DNA from: Periglandula ipomoeae IasaF13
Lineage: Eukaryota; Ascomycota; Sordariomycetes; Hypocreales; Clavicipitaceae
NCBI GenBank assembly: GCA_000222875.2
Contig: AFRD01000008.1
Coordinates: 1-64,000 of the forward strand
Reading direction: 5' to 3'
DNA: 64,000 nt
Positions 56,654 to 64,000 of this stretch are shown piece by piece (position 1 is the first letter of the stretch; each line of letters opens with the position of its first letter). Made by a program: the position numbers and the translations under genes. The notes beneath the pieces are model-generated. The model did no database searches, was not told the DNA's origin, and saw nothing but the letters and a program-made list of their open reading frames with translations.

Positions 56654-57518
56654 GTCTTGAGGGATGAATGATTCTGTTTAAGCGCAACGGCAGGGAATGG
56701 GAACGGAGAACTGGAGTCAACAGGAGCAGACTATGTTCAACACGCGATGCAGCCGCTAAATGAGTGAAAATGAATAAATGATTGCAACAGTGACCTGGTA
56801 AGCCCTGTATGCATTGTACAAGTGATGTGTTATCGAGGACGTAGGTACCAAGGTACCGGGGAGCAGTGAGATCCGTTGTACTTTGTGCTCCTCTTGACGC
56901 CATCCTCCTGTGCATGAACTGTGCATAATACTTCTTGTTCCATTCCCATACGCGTTGGATAGTTGACAAACGCCGCCGAGCTAAGCAGAAGTCACGTCAA
57001 CTGGTCTGACAAAGTAATTGATGTCAAAATGCCAGGCAGCCGTAATGCCAGTGCTGAGCCCCTCTGGTTGGTTGACCCACGGCAGCCCACAGCCGGCGCC
57101 CCTGGGCTCGACCCCTGTAACTAGCGGACCAGTTGACCTCATGCGAACCATGTTCCACGTCGCTTCATTGCAAGACTGGAGCTATTATGCCGACGAATCC
57201 TCATCCGTCTTCGTGTTCGCAGCTCGGATACCATCTTAGCCTCTTTAATAGAACCGCACGACGTGATTGCCCTCGGATCAGCGACACGATAGAACTCGAA
57301 CCATTTATCGCCACGTCTACTCACGATGCGACAAGCTGCATTCACTCATCGCTGATCTTGTATCTTGAATAGCTACGTGCAACGCGACGGAGTTGGCGCC
57401 TGGCAGCGCAGTATGATCATCCAGACAACGCCGACAACGCCAGTGCATCACTCCAGCTCTATCGATCGTCACTCAGGGTCTCCTTGCTCGCATCACTCGC
57501 AGAGCAAGTTGATGCGGC
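56654..57518. other. Intergenic between SER1 and NEO1
   Basis: About 860 bp. The first part is probably the SER1 3' untranslated region and the rest the NEO1 promoter and leader. No gene was recognised. It contains the GGTACCAAGGTACC motif at 56844-56857. Confidence 0.5.
56844..56857 (-). repeat. GGTACC-AA-GGTACC motif
   Basis: Reverse complement of the 14-bp motif at 54211-54224; together they flank the SER1 gene in inverted orientation. Confidence 0.6.
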
Positions 57519-60500
57519 ATGCCTTCGACACCCCCATACCGACCGACCGAGCCTCCCGAATCTCCCACGCATGACTCTGATTCTGATCTAGACCTCGACG
57601 TCCACGAGTTGGACCCCATCTCGACTGAGAACATCAGAGGCTCACATCGGGACCAAACTTCGGCGACCGCCTCAACAAAACCCTCGAGGATAGCTCTGCG
57701 GAACCTGCGCATGGGAGGCCTGCGCCGAGCCAACAAGCGCGGTGGTCGCGGATACGGGGAGCTTGGTCAGAACAGAGACGACTCGGATGACCACGCGCGA
57801 GGGCTGCTGGACGACCATGATGAACCTGGCGGTAGCCACGCCGAGGACGATGCGCCCCTCCTTGGCGGCAGCGGCGGAGGGCATCACCAGAGATCCCACA
57901 GCCGCCGCTTGTCAATGTCCAGCATCCGACTTCCAAGCTTTCTGTCTGGCCACAAACCACAGCAGCAACAGGACGGCGATGACGCCCACGAGGCGCAAGA
58001 AGAGGATGACCCGTCAGCGTCGAGACATGTCGCCGTGGGATCAACACAGCTGACGAGGTTCCCTGCCAACATCGTGTCCAATGCAAAATACACAGCACTA
58101 ACTTTCCTCCCCATTACCTTGTATAATGAATTCTCCTTCTTCTTCAACATGTACTTTCTCCTCGTTGCATTATCGCAAGCGATCCCTGCGCTTCGAATTG
58201 GTTATCTTTCGACATACATAGCGCCACTGGCGTTCGTTCTCTTCATTACTATGGGCAAGGAGGCCTACGACGACATTGAAAGACGGCGGAGAGACAATGA
58301 AGCGAACTCGGAAGAGTACCGCATTCTGACCTTCTCGGACCCGGAATCGCGGCCCATGTCAGCTCGGCCGACCCGCAAGCTTCTCAAATCCGACTCATAC
58401 AGCAAACGGACATCACGCAGGCAAAGGGAGGCGCGGCATGACTTGACGGATATCCAGGAGGAAGAGGACAACACCTACCAGCCGTCGTCGTCTGTCCAAG
58501 AAATGAGCCGCAAGTCCAAAGATCTCAAGGTTGGCGATGTTCTCAAGCTTGGCAAAGGCCAGCGGGTGCCAGCCGACGTGGTCATTCTGCAATGCTACAG
58601 TGGTGATGGGCCTGCGACGTCCACACCGTCGAGGGAGCCGGCTGAGGAAGAGACTCTCCTCGCGTTCAACGATCACGAGCCGGATGCCGAGGGCAAGGCG
58701 CCTGAAGTGGACTCCCAGGACGATGCCGATGGGGGCGGAGGCTCTGGAGAGACGTTCATCAGGACTGACCAGCTGGACGGCGAGACAGACTGGAAGCTGA
58801 GGCTGGCCTCGGCACTGTCGCAGGGCATCCCGCCAGAGGAGTTTGTGCGGCTGCGCGTGACTGGAGGGAAGCCAGACAAAAAGGTCAACGACTTTGCGGG
58901 CACGATCGAGTTGATGCCGACTAAGCAGGATGCCCTAAGCCACCAGGCGGCGCTTCCACAGGATGACAGCTCAAAGACGGCCGGTCTGTCCATTGACAAC
59001 ACCGCCTGGGCCAACACTGTTATTGCATCACAGGGAACGACTCTTGCTGTAATCCTGTACACTGGACCCCAGACTCGCTCTGCCTTGTCCACCTCACCTT
59101 CCCGGTCCAAGACGGGTCTCCTCGAGTACGAGATCAACTCCTTGACCAAGATCCTCTGCGCGCTCACGCTCGCCTTGTCGGTGGTTCTGGTAGCCCTGGA
59201 AGGATTTGGCAACACGGCCGGCAACGTGTGGTACATCAAGATCATGCGATTCCTGGTGCTTTTCTCAACCATCGTGCCCATCAGCCTGCGTGTCAACCTC
59301 GACATGGGCAAAAGTGCCTACTCGAGATTCATCCAGAGCGACCCTGGCATTCCAGGCGCAGTAGTAAGAACCAGCACCATCCCCGAAGACTTGGGCCGAA
59401 TCGAGTACCTGCTGAGCGACAAGACCGGCACCCTGACGCAGAACGACATGGAGATGAAGAAGGTTCACGTTGGTACAGTATCTTATGCTAATGAAGCCAT
59501 GGACGAGGTGAAATCCTACGTGCGCCAGGGCTTCCACATTCAGCCTACGACCGAACCCTCGTCGCAGACAATGCTGGTCACGCCGTCAACAACCTTTTCC
59601 ACAACCGTCAACGTCGGTGCCACGCGCACGAGGCGAGAAATCGGTGCTCGTGTACGAGACGTCGTTCTCGCTCTGGCATTGTGTCATAATGTCACGCCGA
59701 CGACGGATACGGAGGATGGCAAAGAGGTGACTTCGTATCAGGCGTCGTCCCCCGACGAGATCGCCATTGTGAAGTGGACCGAGTCTGTAGGACTAAAGCT
59801 TTCCAGCCGAGACCGAAAAAGCATGACGCTAGAATCGACGGAGACGGGCCGTCCCGTGGTTCGCGTTCGCATTTTGGAGGCGTTCCCATTCACGTCGGAT
59901 GGCAAGCGAATGGGCATCATTGTGCATTTCTTTGAAGATACACAGGTCATCAATCCAAGCTTGAGTACAGGTGAAATCTGGTTCTTCCAGAAAGGTGCAG
60001 ACACGGTCATGGGCTCCATCGTCGCCGCCAATGACTGGCTCGATGAGGAAACGGCCAACATGGCCCGAGAGGGACTACGAACGCTCGTCGTCGGCCGCAA
60101 GAAGCTCTCGTACCAACAATACCAGGAATTCTCCACCAAGTACCAAGAAGCCTCGCTGTCCATCGCCAGCCGGGATGCGGGCATGCAGCGGGTCGCGTCA
60201 CATTATCTGGAAAACGACCTCGAGCTCCTCGGCGTGACTGGCGTGGAAGACAAGCTCCAAAAGGACGTCAAGCCATCTCTGGAGCTCCTTCGGAATGCCG
60301 GCATCAAAATTTGGATGTTGACGGGAGACAAGGTCGAGACAGCGCGGTGCGTGGCGGTGAGTTCCAAGCTGGTCGCCCGCGGCCAGTACATCTACACGGT
60401 TGCTAAGCTCAAGCGACCCGATGCCGCGCAAGAGCACCTGGACTTCCTGCGCAGCAAAACCGACGCATGTCTTCTCATTGACGGAGAGAGCCTGCAGCTT

Positions 60501-61544
60501 CTCTTGACGCATTTTCGCATCGAGTTCATCTCCATAGCCGTGCAGCTGCCCACCGTTGTTGCGTGCCGATGTTCTCCGACGCAAAAGGCCGAGGTTGCCA
60601 AGCTCATCAAGGAGTATACCAAGAAGAGGGTATGCTGCATTGGTGATGGTGGCAACGACGTCTCCATGATTCAGGCCGCCGATGTGGGTGTTGGCATCGT
60701 GGGCAAGGAGGGTCGTCAGGCGAGTCTGGCAGCCGACTTTTCCATTGAACAATTTTATCACCTGGTCAAACTGCTCGTGTGGCACGGACGAAACAGCTAT
60801 AAGCGCAGTGCCAAGCTCGCGCAGTTTGTCATTCACCGTGGCTTGATCATTGCTGTGTGTCAGACCATGTACAGCATTGCGATTGAGTTTGAGCCCGAGG
60901 GCTTATACAAGGTACGTCGCCGTCACCCAAAGATGTGAGTGTAATTGGAGACTGACTCATGCAGGACTGGCTCCTCGTCGGATACGCAACCATCTACACT
61001 GCCGCGCCTGTGCTATCTCTCGTCCTGGACAAGGATGTCGACGAGAACCTGGCCAACTTGTATCCCGAGCTGTACAAGGAACTCACCGAGGGCCGATCAC
61101 TGTCGTACCGCACCTTTTTCGTCTGGGTCTTCGTGTCCATCTACCAGGGCGGCATGATTCAGGGTCTCTCCCAGATTCTCACGCAGGTAGAGGGCAACAA
61201 GATGGTCGCTGTGAGCTACACCGTGCTCGTACTCAACGAGCTCATCATGGTGGCCATCGAGATCACCACGTGGCATCCCGTCATGATCCTCAGTATCCTG
61301 GGCACGTTTCTCGTGTATGTGGGATCGATCCCGTTCTTGGGCGAGTACTTTGACCTCAAATTCGTCATCACCTGGTATGTTTGGATCTGTGTCCCCAATT
61401 CTGTTGCGCTCTCTGACCAGAAGCAGGGGCTTTGTGTGGCGCATATTTGCCATCGGAGCCGTCTCTTTAATTCCACCGTATGCCGGCAAATTAATCAGGA
61501 GGGCCATCAAGCCGCCGTCGTATAGAAAGGTGCAGAATAGGTAG
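57519..61544 (+). CDS. NEO1: P4-type ATPase, phospholipid flippase Neo1/ATP9 type
   Basis: Three exons, 57519-60911, 60965-61374 and 61427-61544, give 1306 residues. The first 175 residues are a charged, disordered N-terminus. NEFSFFFNMYFLLVALSQAIPALRIGY covers the first membrane segments. The A-domain has DQLDGETDWK near 417; this QLDGETDWK form marks the Neo1/ATP9 branch rather than Drs2/Dnf types. The phosphorylation motif DKTGT lies at 634-638, the P-domain TGDK at 935-938 and GDGGNDVSM at 1042-1050. The last exons encode six further membrane segments, including FVWVFVSIYQGGMIQ and a C-terminal KPPSYRKVQNR. Neo1 is essential in yeast, acts without a Cdc50 subunit, and keeps PE and PS asymmetry in Golgi and endosome membranes. 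A long insertion at 380-405 is rich in acidic residues and glycine. Confidence 0.95.
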
Positions 61545-61687
61545 AGGAGGGGACGAACAACGCATTTGCTGTGGCGTTTAGAATTGCATGGCTTGGTGCA
61601 TGGGAGCTTTCTAGATACTCAAGTTTCTTGTCATCTCATTATACTGTTACAATGGTGTCTGTGTGTGATATGCTTGTTTTCTACTTT

Positions 61688-62902
61688 TTACATTTTTAGG
61701 ACCAGCCAGTTGGTCGCGAGGGACGAGTCGTCTCGTTGTAATTGTCCAACCACGCCACCCACTGAGCCCTGCGTGAGAGTGCCGCCCAGCCATATCTTCT
61801 CGCCTGCGTAGTGGGCGATGAAGCCGTCTGGACCCGATACCATGAAGAGGTTCTTCCCTGGGCGATTTTGAGAGCCGCACTTGCATTCAACGCGGGGGTC
61901 TTCGAATTCGGACGCTCGCGTGTGAAGAAGTTGATCGTAGAGTTGACATCCTTCCCCGCCGCCCACACTTGACGGCTGCTCATCTCTGCTGCCAAGGGCG
62001 CTCTGAATGTCTCTCACCGCAAATTGTGTGCGCTCTTCATCCACAGCCAGTTTGATGAGCAGCCTCTCGCCATACTTGGCTTTCAGAAGCACCAGCTCCT
62101 TCGCCATTGCACTCGGATTGTTCAAGTCTGTCGTAATCTCCCTCAACGCCGATGGCCCCGCGGCAGCCCAGAACTTCCACCATGGCTGTGCTTCAACACT
62201 CACGCCACTCTGAACCTCTTCTCGCTTCCTTACGGCCCAGAGTAACTTGACGGTCGAAGCACCATCTCTGTCCAGCACGGCCCTAGCCACCTGCATGCCC
62301 GGCACGACGCCCGTCCCGCCGGCCAGGAAGACAACGTCCTTGCGAGACCCGAATCTTCCCAGGACATCGAATCCAGCATGCGGACCACGCAGATAGACTT
62401 CCCTCCCTGGTCCCAGACGATTCAAGTAATTTGACATTTCGCCGCCTCCTACGGCGCGAACATAAAACCGCAGCTTTCCGTCGCGAGGGTCCTCATCGTC
62501 TTGAGGCGGTAGAGGCGTGTAGTGCCGCGCGATTTGAACTTCTGGCTGCTTGAACTCGACGAACCAGAGCGGCCATTTCCATTGCTGTGATTGAGGAAGA
62601 AGGTAGGGTGGTGAAGAATCATGCCAGCGAGGTGTGATGGCGAAGAGCACGGATGTGGGAGATATGATGTCGCGAGCGGTGATGGTGTACGGCGTGAACG
62701 TGGTATCATTGAGGGTTCTGGATTTGCCAGAGGGAATGAAGTAGTATGATGCGCCGCCGAGGATGGCGAGGGCGATGAATATGGTGGGAAATGAGCGGGC
62801 TTCCTTGGGATGGGTGTTGTGATTGAGCCGTTTGTGAGGGTGAGGTTCGGCCAGGCTACGACGGGCGTGTCTGGCAAACGCGCGCCAGATTGGTGCTGCC
62901 AT
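61688..62902 (-). CDS. CYC2: Mitochondrial cytochrome-c import/haem factor Cyc2 (FAD/NAD reductase family)
   Basis: Single exon of 404 residues. A basic N-terminus (about 1-36) suits a mitochondrial presequence. A membrane segment lies at 39-57 (FPTIFIALAILGGASYYFI), anchoring it in the inner membrane. The C-terminal part is a ferredoxin-NADP-reductase-like fold: RHYTP at 126-130 for FAD, LRGPHAGFD, GGTGVVPGMQ at 195-204 for the pyridine nucleotide, and SGPDGFIAHYAGEK near the end, in place of the usual CGPxxF. In yeast, Cyc2 is a flavoprotein that supports haem attachment to cytochrome c with the haem lyases. Cytochrome b5 reductases share the fold, but the split layout with long insertions and the Ser for Cys support Cyc2. 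It is convergent with NEO1, about 140 bp apart. Confidence 0.88.
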   Translation of the reverse strand: MAAPIWRAFARHARRSLAEPHPHKRLNHNTHPKEARSFPTIFIALAILGGASYYFIPSGKSRTLNDTTFTPYTITARDIISPTSVLFAITPRWHDSSPPYLLPQSQQWKWPLWFVEFKQPEVQIARHYTPLPPQDDEDPRDGKLRFYVRAVGGGEMSNYLNRLGPGREVYLRGPHAGFDVLGRFGSRKDVVFLAGGTGVVPGMQVARAVLDRDGASTVKLLWAVRKREEVQSGVSVEAQPWWKFWAAAGPSALREITTDLNNPSAMAKELVLLKAKYGERLLIKLAVDEERTQFAVRDIQSALGSRDEQPSSVGGGEGCQLYDQLLHTRASEFEDPRVECKCGSQNRPGKNLFMVSGPDGFIAHYAGEKIWLGGTLTQGSVGGVVGQLQRDDSSLATNWLVLKM

Positions 62903-63210
62903 GGCGAAGGAGGCACCCTCTATGAGCGACCGAGTTGATTTGAGTTGAAATTCGGTATGTGATGCCGGAACCTCGAAGGGCGTCGTGATGGTGAAGTACA
63001 GTCTAAAAGTTTTGTCGCGATACCTTCACGAGGTCACGTGGGGCCAGCTTGAATTGAGTGAAGGTTGCGATATCACCACAACAGTATGAGCACCCGATTG
63101 TGATTCTTTTGGGTATGAGTTCATGTCTAGTGTAGATGTCTAGTGCGGATGGTATAGTACATGTATGAAACAATCCTCATCCAATAACGGGCATTCCATG
63201 CAACATCTCG
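62903..63210. other. Intergenic, upstream of CYC2
   Basis: About 300 bp between the CYC2 start and the 3' end of the Aim32-like gene, both on the minus strand. Presumably holds the CYC2 promoter. No gene seen. Confidence 0.5.
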
Positions 63211-63924
63211 TCAAATCCTCAATATCCGCCTCTTTGAATCAATGCCTCCCCGAAACATATCCTCAACCACCCTCCCCTTCACGACCGTCTCGTCGACCAG
63301 GCCCTCCACGTGCTTCGGCTCGACTCGCCCGTACCAAATGCCACACCCAGCCAAGGCGTGCTCCTTTCCATCCGGACCCTCATACCCCGGCGGGATATAC
63401 ACAATCACGTTGCCCGCAAATTTGTGCCCTCCGATATGACTGATTAATCCAACTCGAGCAACCTTCTTTCCTCCTACATCTCCTTCTATCCTTTGCGCCG
63501 AACTGTTCAGATTGACCTGCACAGCGCCCCTCACCACCTCAAGGTCCGCCCTGCCGAGCTTATCCTCAAACTCATCCCTCAGCAATGGTCCTTAGATGCC
63601 GCAGCGAGCGTCGCGACCGCCGTGTCCGCAGATGAGAACGAGAACGTCCTTGACGTCTTGAACACCGAGCAGGAGATTCTGATAGGCGTCTTTTCGGGTC
63701 AGTCTATCCTTGTGAATTGGAGATAGTCCGTCATGCGCAGAGTGCAGCTTCTCGGGCAGCAGGTATCCTTTTGCGAGGGCCTGTACGCTGTCGAACGATA
63801 CACGCGGCAGGAAGGGGACGTATTTGAAGCTGGGGAGGAGGTATGCAGATGTGGATTGGACTTCTATCCGGGGTGGTGTTGAGCTGGGAAATGAGGAGTT
63901 GAGGATGGATATGTTGTGGAAGGG
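63211..63924 (-). CDS. Apd1/Aim32-family thioredoxin-like ferredoxin protein, partial, in-frame stop
   Basis: The visible exon runs 63924-63211 (238 codons with stops), after an acceptor CTAACATCTCCAG, so at least one 5' exon lies at or beyond the window edge. It begins PFHNISILNSSFPSS. Conserved ligand pattern: CGHGGRDARC (C-x8-C) followed by SHIGGHKFAGN (H-x3-H), the two Cys and two His that hold a 2Fe-2S cluster in yeast Apd1. GCGIWYGRVEPKHVEGLV near the end is typical of the family. Yeast Aim32 is mitochondrial and Apd1 cytosolic; this one cannot be assigned without its N-terminus. A TAA (63594-63592) falls three codons after the second Cys, between the two ligand pairs, where homologues read on (GI-x-GPLLRDEF). 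The frame on both sides is well conserved, so a base error or a fresh null allele is likely. Confidence 0.82.
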
Positions 63925-64000
63925 CTGGAGATGTTAGTGATTCATTCCGCGTGATCGTCTCAAGCTTCATGAGACACATGAATATTGTCAATGACGAGTA
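63925..64000 (-). other. Intron and possible upstream exon of the Aim32-like gene, cut by the window edge
   Basis: The 3' end of an intron is seen at about 63925-63945 (branch-like CTAAC, acceptor CCAG). Any exon upstream is truncated by the end of the window. Confidence 0.4.

Noticed and set aside
1..64000. Reassigned stop codon or programmed readthrough across the window
   Set aside because: TAA, TAG and TGA all end other intact genes normally, and none of the four internal stops has the CTA readthrough context.

Overview
This window is nuclear DNA from a filamentous ascomycete (Pezizomycotina). The gene content points to Sordariomycetes, most likely Hypocreales. The evidence is short 47-120 bp GT-AG introns, fungal-specific families (Zn2Cys6 regulators, a WOPR regulator, a Clr5 domain, NWD/WD40 repeats), and orthologues of yeast genes in typical filamentous-fungus form (SepA-type formin, SEC16, NEO1, CYC2, HUS1). 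I cannot name the species. No CRISPR array, rRNA gene or convincing tRNA gene was seen.

The window splits into two parts near 22.9 kb. The left part (1-22.8 kb) is gene-poor and accessory-like. It holds a WOPR (Gti1/Pac2) regulator at 3.4 kb; a 261-bp MITE with 35-bp inverted ends at 7.2 kb; a tartrate/malate-type decarboxylating dehydrogenase with an in-frame stop at 8.4-9.7 kb; and a divergent pair of regulators at 10.0-13.5 kb. One of that pair has only a zinc cluster and coiled coil, split over small exons; the other has only the fungal regulatory domain. Further right are an MFS sugar-type transporter with a TGA at a conserved Trp codon (15.5-17.3 kb) and an NLR-like gene with a Clr5 domain, an NWD linker and divergent WD40 repeats but no NACHT (19.2-22.8 kb). 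The dehydrogenase, regulators and transporter could be a small catabolic cluster in decay; that is inference.

The right part (23-64 kb) is a dense housekeeping block. In order: CLPTM1-family membrane protein (-), LOG-like lysine-decarboxylase-family protein (+), proteasome subunit alpha6/PRE5 (-), mitochondrial tRNA-modification GTPase MSS1 (+), a tentative small protein (-), ER glucosidase I GH63 (-), tri-snRNP protein SNRNP27 (+), formin SepA/BNI1 (-), a small single-TM protein (+), a RING-like protein (-), checkpoint clamp HUS1 (+), SEC16 (-), phosphoserine aminotransferase SER1 (+), P4-ATPase NEO1 (+), cytochrome-c import factor CYC2 (-) and a partial Apd1/Aim32-family ferredoxin-like protein (-).

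Exon structures were derived by eye from splice sites plus continuity of conserved protein sequence. Two introns appear to be GC-AG. Four genes (dehydrogenase, transporter, formin, Aim32-like) each carry one in-frame stop, and the RING gene looks frameshifted at a G6 run. Because core genes are hit too, consensus sequence error must be weighed against real decay.
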